A stretch of DNA of 30,757 nucleotides from a virus. Location of the stretch: IMG/VR virus record IMGVR_UViG_3300033153_007126, positions 1-30,757 of that record; one strand, given 5' to 3'. Within the stretch, counting starts at the first letter, position 1. Each line of letters opens with the position of its first letter. Under the pieces are notes generated by a model. The model did no database searches, was not told the origin of the DNA, and saw only the letters and a program-made list of their open reading frames with translations. A program made the position numbers and the translations under genes. Shown here piece by piece: positions 1-6,753 of this stretch.

Positions 1-2
1 TA

Positions 3-161
3 TTTGGGGTTTATATGATTATCTTCACAGAGTGTGGTCAAAGTATCGCTAAAGAGAAATTTGGTTTTATAGAAGATGTCAAAAAAGAAGTGGTAACGGA
101 AATTTCAGGTGGTAAAGAAATGCAGGAAAAATATATTAAAAAGTTTTCTGAGGAATTTTAA
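3..161 (+). CDS. 3' end of an unidentified head-tail region gene (partial)
   Basis: The reading frame is open from the window edge to a TAA at 159-161, giving the last 52 residues of a protein whose start lies outside. The visible part is Lys/Glu-rich and ends KKFSEEF; no domain can be named from it. It abuts the next gene with no gap and precedes a tail-completion-like gene, so a head closure or neck protein is likely by synteny only. Confidence 0.6.
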   Translation, partial: FGVYMIIFTECGQSIAKEKFGFIEDVKKEVVTEISGGKEMQEKYIKKFSEEF

Positions 162-599
162 ATGGGTCTTACTCTCTCAGCAAGTTTGACTAAATCTTTT
201 AGAAACTTATCTAAACAGATTGTAGACACTAACGAGAATACTGTTAAGGAAGTAATCGCTAATGTTCATAATCAAATACTTGTAAACTCTCCTATAGCTA
301 AAGGTATTTACATAAGCAATAACTATGTTGCAGAAAATAGAGAAGATGCCCGTACGACCGATAAAAATCACAGCGATAATGAGCGAAAGCAAGAGATGAG
401 AGATCTCAAAGTCGAGGTCAAGACGGGTAAAAAGTATGTTTTGTTTAATAACTTACCGTATGCAACTGCGATTGAGGGAGGGCATAGCAAGGGGAAGGCT
501 CCAGATGGGGTTTATTTACCTGCTGCTGACCAAGTATCAAAGTTTATCTCTAAGAATAAAAAAGACTATAAAAACATCAAATGGAAATCAATCAAATAA
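162..599 (+). CDS. HK97 gp10-like tail completion / neck protein
   Basis: 145 residues, with the ATG directly after the previous stop. Residues 41-46 (NSPIAK) and the later segment LFNNLPYATAIEGGHSKGKA resemble the HK97 gp10-like family, where a protein of about 140 residues has an S-P-(V/I)-x-x-G segment and an N-N-x-x-Y-A-x-x-x-E-x-G core. Such proteins join the head-tail connector to the tail tube. The position before a tail-terminator-sized gene and the tail tube gene fits. The family call rests on this motif and on order, not on a search. Confidence 0.65.
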   Translation: MGLTLSASLTKSFRNLSKQIVDTNENTVKEVIANVHNQILVNSPIAKGIYISNNYVAENREDARTTDKNHSDNERKQEMRDLKVEVKTGKKYVLFNNLPYATAIEGGHSKGKAPDGVYLPAADQVSKFISKNKKDYKNIKWKSIK

Positions 600-608
600 G
601 GAAAATCT

Positions 609-1070
609 ATGAATTTTGAATATTTCAGTGAATTAATAATGAGTCATCTATACAGCAACTATACTACGACTCCATACAGAATGAATGGTGCTGATATGCT
701 AATCGACCCAACAGACAGCAACAAAGCCAAAACATTAGATGAAATTGAGGATTTTATAGAGATGTTTATCACTTTCGATGACTCATCTAGGAAGATTTTG
801 AATGGTAACATTAAAGGTCGATGGGTATCTGGAGCTGTTAGATTCAATGCTTATGACCAAAAAGCAACTGGTAACACCAAGATTAACGGTGTGAGAACAG
901 ATCAGCTTTTAGGAATACTAGACGGTATTTTTTCAGAGCAGACGATTGAGAATGTTAATTGTAAGATAACTTTTTCTACTTTTAACGGTGCTAATCGGAT
1001 CGGGTTTAATGAAGATTTGCAGAGATTTGAGGGATTTTCTAGGGTTCGGGTTCAAGGGATTTTAAAATAA
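609..1070 (+). CDS. putative tail terminator protein
   Basis: 153 residues, starting at an ATG with AAGGAAAAT upstream. The size, the position between the gp10-like gene and the tail tube, and the mixed alpha/beta composition ending in a beta-rich segment (FSRVRVQGILK) are those of siphovirus tail terminator proteins, which cap the tube at the neck. No diagnostic motif was recognised. It is followed by a small hairpin at 1074-1089. Confidence 0.45.
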   Translation: MNFEYFSELIMSHLYSNYTTTPYRMNGADMLIDPTDSNKAKTLDEIEDFIEMFITFDDSSRKILNGNIKGRWVSGAVRFNAYDQKATGNTKINGVRTDQLLGILDGIFSEQTIENVNCKITFSTFNGANRIGFNEDLQRFEGFSRVRVQGILK

Positions 1071-1092
1071 GTTGGGGCGGTTAAGCCCCTGT
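1071..1092. terminator. hairpin between convergent genes
   Basis: GGGGC (1074-1078), loop GGTTAA, GCCCC (1085-1089) lies between the convergent stops at 1070 and 1103. There is no strong T tract on the plus strand. On the minus strand the sequence after the stem is A/T-rich. It may act as a weak bidirectional terminator. Confidence 0.4.
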
Positions 1093-1102
1093 TCTGTCTA
1101 TA

Positions 1103-1444
1103 TTAACAGTACCCAGTAGAAGCAATAGTTGTTAAGATATTTTTACCTTTTTGGGTAAGTAGTGGATATTCACATTCTCCCCAAGCTAATATGTTAAGAG
1201 ATGTTTTTTCATCAATCATATCTAGTGCTATTCCTGAGCCAACATTATTTAGCTGAACTTGAACGACACCCCCATAATGTGTATTTGTTTGTAACATTTT
1301 ACTGTCAATTTTGCTAGTTATAGCAGGAAACCCACCATACCCACCAGCATCAACAAATAAAGTGTTTACCTTAACCGTGTCTTTTGCAAACACCGTAAGA
1401 GACATTGACAACATCAATGCGAACATGAAAAGTAATTTTTTCAT
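1103..1444 (-). CDS. small secreted protein, minus-strand moron
   Basis: 113 residues. A clear signal peptide (MKK, then LLFMFALMLSMSLTVFA) predicts cleavage after AKD or VFA. The mature part is about 92 residues, with Gly-rich VDAGGYGGFP and two Cys near the C-terminus (CEYPLL and final C), which could form a disulfide. The gene faces against the tail operon, has its own -10 (1469-1474) and SD (AAAGGATAAAG), and sits between the tail terminator and a homing endonuclease. This is the usual look of a moron expressed independently of the lytic programme. The function is unknown; a host-envelope or superinfection role is speculation. Confidence 0.7.
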   Translation of the reverse strand: MKKLLFMFALMLSMSLTVFAKDTVKVNTLFVDAGGYGGFPAITSKIDSKMLQTNTHYGGVVQVQLNNVGSGIALDMIDEKTSLNILAWGECEYPLLTQKGKNILTTIASTGYC

Positions 1445-1468
1445 CTTTATCCTTTTTTTGGTTTTGTT

Positions 1469-1474
1469 ATTATA
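1469..1474 (-). promoter_or_regulatory. -10 box for the secreted moron
   Basis: On the minus strand the sequence reads TAGTATAATAAC, 25 bases before the start codon, followed by SD AAAGGATAAAG. No convincing -35 is seen. It is back-to-back with the rightward TGnTATAAT at 1508-1516. Confidence 0.5.
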
Positions 1475-1507
1475 CTATTTTTTTATTTAGGGGTTTAATT
1501 GCAGTAA

Positions 1508-1516
1508 TGTTATAAT
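1508..1516 (+). promoter_or_regulatory. extended -10 promoter, HNH gene
   Basis: TGTTATAAT matches TGnTATAAT exactly, with a predicted start near 1523. The transcript would begin with a short leader carrying a hairpin GGTGG/CCACC (1535-1539 with 1550-1554) followed by a T-rich run at 1560-1566, which could terminate part of the transcripts. Confidence 0.6.
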
Positions 1517-1596
1517 ACGGTACTTTGAAAATAGGGTGGAAGTAATTAGCCACCTGATTATTTTTTAAAGCAAACTTTTTTCAAAGGATTAATCAA

Positions 1597-2241
1597 ATGA
1601 AGTTAATTAAAGATTTGGGGCTATTGCCTAGTCACAGAGATCCCACTATGAAACATTCTTATGCTATTTTTCAATGTGCTTCTTGTTCTAAAACTTTTAA
1701 GAGAATCAAAGCAGAAGAAAAATATAGAAAAGATAATGATGACTGTAGATCTTGTCTTATGCGAAAGAAAAAAACTACTCACGGATTATCAGGGACTAGA
1801 ATAGACACTTGCTATGGCAACATGATGAGTAGATGTTATTCAAAAAAAGCAACTCATTATGAAAACTATGGAGGTCGTGGAATAACGGTTTGTGAAGAAT
1901 GGAAAGATGATAAAAATAGTTTTTTTAAATGGGCTTTTTCAAATGGATATAGTCCCAATTTAGAGATAGACCGAAAAAAACCCGACAACAATTATTCCCC
2001 TGCCACTTGCAGATGGGTAACCGAAACAATACAATCTCAAAATGTAAGAATAAGAAAAGACAACTCCAGCGGATACAAAGGTGTTTATTTTCACAAGTTG
2101 GTTAAAAAGTGGGCTGCTAGTATCCAGATAAATAAAAAAAGGGAAATTTTGGGATATTTTAAATGTAGATTAGCAGCGGCATACGCTTATGATGACTATA
2201 TTGAAAAACATCAATCTTATCATATTAAGAATTTTTCATAA
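1597..2241 (+). CDS. HNH homing endonuclease with AP2 DNA-binding domain
   Basis: 214 residues, freestanding. The N-terminal zinc-ribbon-like part has two Cys pairs (CASC near residue 27, CRSC near 51). The central HNH region starts with MMSRCYSK and HYENYGGRGI and continues to LEIDRKKPDNNYSPATCRWV and QSQNVR, the usual signature of phage HNH homing nucleases. The C-terminal AP2-type domain runs from SGYKGVYFH through KKWAASI to LAAAYAYDDY (about residues 155-205). It sits alone between tail genes with its own promoter, as mobile intronless endonucleases do. SD: AAAGGATT. Confidence 0.88.
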   Translation: MKLIKDLGLLPSHRDPTMKHSYAIFQCASCSKTFKRIKAEEKYRKDNDDCRSCLMRKKKTTHGLSGTRIDTCYGNMMSRCYSKKATHYENYGGRGITVCEEWKDDKNSFFKWAFSNGYSPNLEIDRKKPDNNYSPATCRWVTETIQSQNVRIRKDNSSGYKGVYFHKLVKKWAASIQINKKREILGYFKCRLAAAYAYDDYIEKHQSYHIKNFS

Positions 2242-2250
2242 TGGTATAAT
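2242..2250 (+). promoter_or_regulatory. extended -10 promoter, tail tube gene
   Basis: TGGTATAAT overlaps the end of the HNH gene, whose stop is at 2239-2241. The predicted start near 2257 leaves a leader of about 24 bases with SD CAAGGAT before the tail tube ATG. This gives the abundant tube protein its own promoter. Confidence 0.65.
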
Positions 2251-2280
2251 ATCCTTAAAATTAAAAAACAAGGATTATAA

Positions 2281-3225
2281 ATGGCATATTACAAGCTTTC
2301 ATCGGCTGAAGTAAGAGTTGGATACGAGGCAACACCGGGCGTAAGTCCAGTAGATGGATATTTGCTGAACACAAAGGTGTTCGGAATTACAGCAAGTCGA
2401 GACAGTGCCGTAAGAGCATTATTAAATGCAGATGCGGTGGTTGCAAAATCGTCTCTAGGTGGTAGAACGGTTGGAGGTTCAATCGAGATACCTGTACAAC
2501 CAAAAATGTTGGGAGTGTTTTTATACTCACTTCTTGGAGCACCTGTAACTACAGGATCAGGTGATTTTGAACATACATTTACACCAACAATCGCGGATCA
2601 GACTTCTTTAACGATTGAAGTGAAACTTGCAACAGGTGAATATATTAGAGCAACTGGGGTTAAAATCGGAAATATGACGGTTAATCCAACGGCAGCCTCT
2701 ACAAACTTAACGGTTGTGTTTGACTTAGTTGGAATGGATGCTGATGGTACTCAAACATCATCGTTTTTAAGCGGTACAGAGACAGATCTTACAGGTGAAA
2801 CTGACTTTTTAGATCACTTTGGAGCTGAATACTCAGGCGGTTCAACTTTCTGTCCTCCATCGTGGACTTTTAATTGCGAAAGACCATTAACAGCTAGAAA
2901 CTGTTTAGACGGTACAGCAAATGCAAGTGTTATTTTTGAAGGAAAATTCCAACCTAATGGAAGTGTTTCAATGTTCGGAGAGACAACTAATACACAAGCG
3001 ATACTTACTAAGGCTAGAAACCATACAGACGATAACTTGACCTTGACTGTTGCTGATGGTGCTACTAAGGGAGTTGATTTTGTTATGGGAACGGTAAACT
3101 GGATCGAGTCTCTGGTTACAGTTGATGCAGATGTAACGGAAAGTGAGTTGTCTATGGACTACACAGCACATTCTTCTTTTACTGTTGTCTTGAGAAATCA
3201 GGAGGCGGTTTATCCAATTACATAA
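2281..3225 (+). CDS. major tail tube protein
   Basis: 314 residues. The start AYYKLSSAEVRVGYEATPGVSP, then TASRDSAVRALLNADAVV and GGRTVGGSIEIPVQPKMLG followed by LGAPVTTGSG, match the phage tail tube family (Phage_tube_2-like). The remainder alternates beta-strand segments (LTIEVKLATGEY, MTVNPTAAS, NLTVVFDLVGMD) with an Ig-like feel near the C-terminus. It would polymerise as stacked hexamers round the tape measure. It has a strong upstream promoter and SD. In most siphoviruses the chaperones follow directly; here 3 kb of unrelated genes intervene. Confidence 0.85.
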   Translation: MAYYKLSSAEVRVGYEATPGVSPVDGYLLNTKVFGITASRDSAVRALLNADAVVAKSSLGGRTVGGSIEIPVQPKMLGVFLYSLLGAPVTTGSGDFEHTFTPTIADQTSLTIEVKLATGEYIRATGVKIGNMTVNPTAASTNLTVVFDLVGMDADGTQTSSFLSGTETDLTGETDFLDHFGAEYSGGSTFCPPSWTFNCERPLTARNCLDGTANASVIFEGKFQPNGSVSMFGETTNTQAILTKARNHTDDNLTLTVADGATKGVDFVMGTVNWIESLVTVDADVTESELSMDYTAHSSFTVVLRNQEAVYPIT

Positions 3226-3245
3226 GAACAGTTTAAGCTTAGTAT

Positions 3246-3254
3246 TGTTATAAT
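3246..3254 (+). promoter_or_regulatory. extended -10 promoter, methyltransferase island
   Basis: TGTTATAAT lies in the 102-base gap after the tail tube gene. The predicted start is near 3261, exactly at the left arm of the large hairpin described next. Confidence 0.65.
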
Positions 3255-3259
3255 ACTAA

Positions 3260-3318
3260 TTCAGTTCGGGAGAGCTTAGCGGCTTTCCCACTCCATAAGA
3301 ACTGATAATTGAACTGAA
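3260..3318 (+). promoter_or_regulatory. structured leader with duplicated 3' arm
   Basis: Inner stem GGGAGAGC (3268-3275) pairs with GCTTTCCC (3282-3289) across a TTAGCG loop. Outer arm TCAGTTC (3261-3267) pairs with GAACTGA at 3299-3305, or alternatively TTCAGTTC (3260-3267) pairs with GAACTGAA at 3311-3318. The second site overlaps the SD (GAAAGG, 3316-3320) of the methyltransferase gene. Two competing 3' arms suggest a regulatory leader; regulation itself is inference. Confidence 0.55.
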
Positions 3319-3327
3319 AGGCTACAC

Positions 3328-4035
3328 ATGGAACACTTACGAAACAAAATCACTTTAGGCGACAGCTTAGAGCTTATGAAACAAATACCTGATAATTCGA
3401 TAGATCTTATTGTTACTGATCCTCCTTATCTCTTAGATACTACAGATGCAGGAGGGTCAACACTTTTAGACAAAAGGGCTTCAAAACTAAGAAAATCAAT
3501 TGCTTTTATCGCTGATGGGTTCTGTGTTGATTCACACCTTAAGGAGTGGGAAAGAATATCTAAACAATTTCATGCTTTTATATTTTGTAGTAATAAGCAA
3601 ATATCTGATCTTATGAAATGGGGGGAGGCTCGAGGCTATTCGACACATTGCTTAGTTTGGTATAAAACAAATGCAACTCCTTTTTGCAGTGGAACATGGC
3701 AACCGTCCTTAGAGTTTTGCATACACATAAGAGAAAAAGGATCAACTTTTCAGGGTGGGGTTAAATTAAAAAATAAATGTTTTGTATCACCAATAGAAAA
3801 AAGCAAGTGGGGACACCCAACCGAAAAACCATCAAAACTAATTGAAAAATATATAAAGGTTGGAAGCAACGAGGGAGATCTTATTCTTGACCCTTTCGCA
3901 GGAAGTGGAACAACTGGAAATGCTTGTGTAAATCTAAAAAGAGATTTTATCAGCTTTGAAATTGAACCTAAATATCAAAAGATCGCACAGGATAGAATAG
4001 ATCAAAGTTTTGGTGAAGTGGGGCTGTTTGCATGA
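3328..4035 (+). CDS. DNA methyltransferase (beta-class DPPY, N6-adenine type)
   Basis: 235 residues. Catalytic motif IV TDPPYLLD is near residues 30-37 and the SAM-binding motif I DPFAGSGTTGNACV near 191-204. The order DPPY first, FxGxG last, defines the beta class (as in CcrM-like and many phage enzymes). The HPTEKP motif (residues 167-172) also fits. A Leu/Lys-rich variable region between them should hold the target recognition part. No restriction partner is nearby, so it is an orphan enzyme, probably protecting phage DNA from host restriction. The target sequence cannot be read from the protein. Confidence 0.9.
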   Translation: MEHLRNKITLGDSLELMKQIPDNSIDLIVTDPPYLLDTTDAGGSTLLDKRASKLRKSIAFIADGFCVDSHLKEWERISKQFHAFIFCSNKQISDLMKWGEARGYSTHCLVWYKTNATPFCSGTWQPSLEFCIHIREKGSTFQGGVKLKNKCFVSPIEKSKWGHPTEKPSKLIEKYIKVGSNEGDLILDPFAGSGTTGNACVNLKRDFISFEIEPKYQKIAQDRIDQSFGEVGLFA

Positions 4036-4241
4036 AAGACTTAAACCTAAAAAAGATATTCAAAAGTATTTTAAAACGAAAAAAGAAAGAGAATTGGAAA
4101 AATAAAGGTGATTATATTCCTGCCCTTTCACTTTCTAAAAGAGAAGCTAAACAGAAAGTTAGTGAGCTTTTCGCAAATGGTGGGAAAAAAGCAACTAGCC
4201 AAAGAGTTAGAGACATCATAGACTTAATAGAGAACAGATAA
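4032..4241 (+). CDS. small basic protein, unknown
   Basis: 69 residues, start overlapping the methyltransferase stop (ATGA), so probably translationally coupled. Lys/Arg-rich N-terminal half, followed by a helical segment with SKREAKQKVSELFANGGKK and ending DIIDLIENR. No family recognised; nucleic-acid binding is possible from charge alone. Confidence 0.65.
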   Translation: MKDLNLKKIFKSILKRKKKENWKNKGDYIPALSLSKREAKQKVSELFANGGKKATSQRVRDIIDLIENR

Positions 4242-4486
4242 TGAATGAAGCAATAATATTCATCTCTCAAGTGTTATTAGTATTTTTCAAACATTTAGCG
4301 ATAAGGTCAATAACTAACCACAAGAGACTACAAACAGCGATTTATACAACATTTATACAGGCTTCATGGCTTATATCGTCAGCATTAGGGATTAATGCCC
4401 TTTTGAATGGAGAGTGGCTAAGTGTATTTGTTTATATTGCTGGTGGAGTTGTTGGTAGTATGTTGCAGTTTAGAATTAAAATATAA
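4241..4486 (+). CDS. small integral membrane protein
   Basis: 81 residues with three hydrophobic segments: residues 3-19 (EAIIFISQVLLVFFKHL), 33-54 (YTTFIQASWLISSALGIN) and 60-77 (LSVFVYIAGGVVGSMLQF). The start is shared with the previous stop (TAATG). The size and topology are compatible with a holin, but no lysin is nearby in the window, so the role stays open. Confidence 0.65.
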   Translation: MNEAIIFISQVLLVFFKHLAIRSITNHKRLQTAIYTTFIQASWLISSALGINALLNGEWLSVFVYIAGGVVGSMLQFRIKI

Positions 4487-4496
4487 AGGGTAAGAA

Positions 4497-4694
4497 GTGA
4501 AAAAATTCCAGATTTTAATAGAAACAGATGAAGTTCCTGACAATATGTTTACTGAAGAGGCAACAGTAGTTGGTAATATACTAGCTTCTTCTCTAGGTAA
4601 TGGGCTTATTGAAGATTTAGAAAAAGCAGAACATACCAATAAACTACTTCGACAAATACACGATTTAGAGTTAGAATTAGCGAGTATAAAATGA
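4497..4694 (+). CDS. small acidic protein, unknown
   Basis: 65 residues from a GTG start with AAGGGTAAGAA just before it. The C-terminal third is a predicted helix (LEKAEHTNKLLRQIHDLELE) with coiled-coil spacing. The stop overlaps the next start (ATGA). Function unknown. Confidence 0.6.
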   Translation: MKKFQILIETDEVPDNMFTEEATVVGNILASSLGNGLIEDLEKAEHTNKLLRQIHDLELELASIK

Positions 4695-4879
4695 GTGGTT
4701 TAACCATACCAATAAAAGTACACAAAATGTCTAATTCGCAATACCATGCTTACCACACATTAAATGCTTACTCTTTCGATGAAGCGGTCAAACGATTAGA
4801 AACAACACTTTTCAAAGCTAAAAAATTCTTAGATTTTATGAAAACAAACGATATTTATTATAGAAACGAGGGAAAATAG
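4691..4879 (+). CDS. small protein, unknown
   Basis: 62 residues, coupled to the upstream gene by ATGA overlap. It contains SNSQYHAYHTLNAYSFDEAVK and a helical C-terminal half. No family recognised. It belongs to the run of short tightly packed ORFs behind the methyltransferase. Confidence 0.55.
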   Translation: MSGLTIPIKVHKMSNSQYHAYHTLNAYSFDEAVKRLETTLFKAKKFLDFMKTNDIYYRNEGK

Positions 4880-4880
4880 G

Positions 4881-5021
4881 ATGAGTGGAAAACCAAGAAC
4901 AGCAAATAGTATGCACATAAAACCATTAAGCGATAAAGAGTTAATTATGCAAAAAGAGTATTTGAAAAAGAATAAGGTCACTAAGATTAAACCACTTGGT
5001 GTGAGTAAGGGTAAAAGATGA
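4881..5021 (+). CDS. very small ORF, unknown
   Basis: 46 residues, MSGKPRTANSMHIKPLSDKE at the start, basic C-terminus (KPLGVSKGKR). It starts two bases after the previous stop, and its TGA overlaps the next ATG (ATGA). The close packing and the SD-like GAGGGAAAATAGG support translation. Confidence 0.5.
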   Translation: MSGKPRTANSMHIKPLSDKELIMQKEYLKKNKVTKIKPLGVSKGKR

Positions 5022-5197
5022 AAAAGAAAACAAAAATAGAAATCTATAGAGTTTCTAATAAATCAATACTTACTAATGAAGAGTGTGAATACCTATTGGT
5101 TGATATTGATTTAGGTGTATGGGAAATAAAAAAAGGTTTTGTTATGAGAAGGTTTGATATAGAAGCAAGAGTAATTAAATGCAAAATTCTAAAGTAA
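5018..5197 (+). CDS. very small ORF, unknown
   Basis: 59 residues starting MKKKTKIEIYRVSNKSILT, coupled by ATGA overlap with the upstream ORF. It runs 19 bases into the HNH-like gene in another frame. No known domain seen. Confidence 0.5.
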   Translation: MKKKTKIEIYRVSNKSILTNEECEYLLVDIDLGVWEIKKGFVMRRFDIEARVIKCKILK

Positions 5198-5514
5198 CTA
5201 AAAATAAGATTGATAAAAGCGGTCTTTTTGGAATGCCTACATCTAAAATTGTAAGAGATCTTAATTTTATGAACTGGCAACATGAAAACAAATCTTGTAT
5301 TATATGCAATAAAAAGCCGATAGAAGTTCATCATGTACTAGGTAGAAATAAAGCCACAAGAGACGATTTAACCGTTCCTTTATGCGTAACACATCATCGG
5401 AGCGAAAAAGGTGTGCATGGTAGAGATAGTAGTGAAGTCTATAGTGTTATATCTAAAGAAGAAATGCAAGAAATTGCTGAAAACAATTATCAAGAGTTTA
5501 AAGAATTGTTATAA
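5179..5514 (+). CDS. HNH-like zinc-binding protein (putative nuclease)
   Basis: 111 residues. CIICNKKP (about residues 36-43), EVHHVLGRNKATRDDLTVPLC, then THHRSEKGVHG form a C-x2-C / H-H / C-x3-H-H array typical of small phage HNH proteins, related in look to DUF968 or Ref-type nucleases. Such proteins act on DNA during recombination or packaging. It could be either a nuclease or only a zinc fold. The last residues overlap the promoter of the next gene. Confidence 0.6.
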   Translation: MQNSKVTKNKIDKSGLFGMPTSKIVRDLNFMNWQHENKSCIICNKKPIEVHHVLGRNKATRDDLTVPLCVTHHRSEKGVHGRDSSEVYSVISKEEMQEIAENNYQEFKELL

Positions 5515-5515
5515 T
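5507..5515 (+). promoter_or_regulatory. extended -10 promoter
   Basis: TGTTATAAT overlaps the end of the HNH-like gene (stop TAA at 5512-5514). The predicted start is near 5522, followed by a purine-rich SD (AAAAAAGGAAAA) and the ATG at 5535. Confidence 0.6.
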
Positions 5516-5534
5516 CACAAAAAAGGAAAAAACC

Positions 5535-6053
5535 ATGCAACTAGAGAATACTAGACCGATTATTAGAAGAGGAGATGAAACACAAGCCACTCCACTAGAA
5601 ACACTTGTTAAACAAACCTTGAATGATTTAGGAGATAAGACAACAGAGGATCATGTAATTGATTCTATTCAAGAGGTTAGAGGAGATGAATATAATAGAG
5701 AGATTGAAGAAAGTAAGGATATTATCGCTGATTTAGAACCTGTTGAGAATATCCCTGAATTACCACCACAACCTCCACAATTTACAGTTAAAGAGATAAT
5801 TAACAACAATATTGAAGAGTCCAAACAGATAATGGGAGAAATTAAAAAAGATCTTAAAGAGATTAAAGACGATCCTTGCACTCCACTTATAGAAACAGGT
5901 TGGAGTAAGCTCCCTTATGATGGCACTAGGTTAGTAATCAAATCGTTATCAGATGGAAAAAGACATACTTTTGATGGAACATTAGAAATTGCTAGAGAAA
6001 TTGCTATTGCAGAGCTTTCGTTAATCTACGATACAAGCAATTTAAAAATTTAG
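5535..6053 (+). CDS. acidic protein with coiled coil and Pro-rich linker, unknown
   Basis: 172 residues. The N-terminal 65 are acidic and helical, then PELPPQPPQF (about residues 74-83), then a long Glu/Lys helix (NNNIEESKQIMGEIKKDLKE) and a compact C-terminal domain from about residue 120 (GWSKLPYDGTRLVI, KRHTFDGTLEIAREIAIAEL). No family recognised. It is the last gene of the island between tail tube and tail chaperone and has its own promoter. A structural or host-takeover role cannot be decided. Confidence 0.6.
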   Translation: MQLENTRPIIRRGDETQATPLETLVKQTLNDLGDKTTEDHVIDSIQEVRGDEYNREIEESKDIIADLEPVENIPELPPQPPQFTVKEIINNNIEESKQIMGEIKKDLKEIKDDPCTPLIETGWSKLPYDGTRLVIKSLSDGKRHTFDGTLEIAREIAIAELSLIYDTSNLKI

Positions 6054-6054
6054 G

Positions 6055-6246
6055 TATAATTCTCTCGGCGGTCATCGTTAAGAGTCCTGTGATCGCCAAG
6101 CCTTTTAGTTAACATTCGTTTGACTCTTGCTCCTTATGTATTTGGGGATTTAAAGATCCCCACTTCTTCCAAAATGCTATAATCTTACCCATGACGGGTA
6201 GTTCCCAAATATACCTACCCGTTAATTTAAACACAAGGACTCTAAT
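6055..6246 (+). promoter_or_regulatory. long structured leader before tail chaperone genes
   Basis: A TATAAT (6055-6060) opens a 190-base non-coding stretch. Hairpin GGCGGTC (6067-6073)/GATCGCC (6091-6097) exposes loop AAGAGTCCTGT. That loop can pair with GACTCTT (6122-6128) or with AGGACTCT (6236-6243), which is the SD region of the tail chaperone gene. Further stems are GGGGAT/ATCCCC (6144-6149 with 6156-6161) and ACGGGTAG/CTACCCGT (6194-6201 with 6215-6222). A second promoter at 6175 would give a short transcript without the first hairpin. Confidence 0.5.
6175..6183 (+). promoter_or_regulatory. extended -10 promoter, tail chaperone genes
   Basis: TGCTATAAT, predicted start near 6190, so the 8-bp stem ACGGGTAG/CTACCCGT begins within about 4 bases of the 5' end. 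SD is AAGGAC at 6235-6240. Confidence 0.6.
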
Positions 6247-6753
6247 ATGAGATTAGGAAAAATTGAAAGAACGGTTATTTTAGACCAATCAGATGGTAGA
6301 TTTGCAGGTACAGAATATGCAAATGATGATTTTAGTGTTATCTTAACGGCTGGTAGTACAGGAAAGGTTATCAGTAAGATAGCTAGAGAGTTAGCTAATA
6401 AAGATTTTGAAAAAATGGGTGGTGAGTATCGTGAGTGGACTGAAACGATAAAAGATAAAGAGATCGCATTATCCAACCTCCCAGAAACACTATTAATCAA
6501 AAACTTAGCAAACAATCTTATTGAAGAGTGGTCAGGCTTTTTTGATGAAGATGGTAATGTTTTAGAACTTACAAGAGAAAACTTCTTAAAAATGTATGAA
6601 TTTGATGAGCGGTTCTTTAGCCTGTTAATGTTGGCATATATTGATAAAACAAATCCAAAAGAAACAAAAGAAGCTGAAAGTGTGGTAAACGATGGGATGG
6701 GAAAGCCCTCAGATGGTACGAATGGCGATACGGAGGAAGCACCGACAGCCTAA
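6247..6753 (+). CDS. tail assembly chaperone (gpG-like)
   Basis: 168 residues. It is called from its place directly upstream of the tape measure, its mostly helical acidic character, and a canonical slippery site inside its 3' end that gives a longer product. The last 20 residues after the slip (PSDGTNGDTEEAPTA) are disordered, as in short G-type proteins. G and GT bind the tape measure during tail assembly and are not in the virion. No sequence motif alone would define the family. Confidence 0.75.
   Translation: MRLGKIERTVILDQSDGRFAGTEYANDDFSVILTAGSTGKVISKIARELANKDFEKMGGEYREWTETIKDKEIALSNLPETLLIKNLANNLIEEWSGFFDEDGNVLELTRENFLKMYEFDERFFSLLMLAYIDKTNPKETKEAESVVNDGMGKPSDGTNGDTEEAPTA

Noticed and set aside
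2251-2275. ATCCTT/AAGGAT hairpin hiding the tail tube SD
   Set aside because: The predicted transcription start (about 2257) lies after the ATCCTT arm, so the arm would not be in the RNA.
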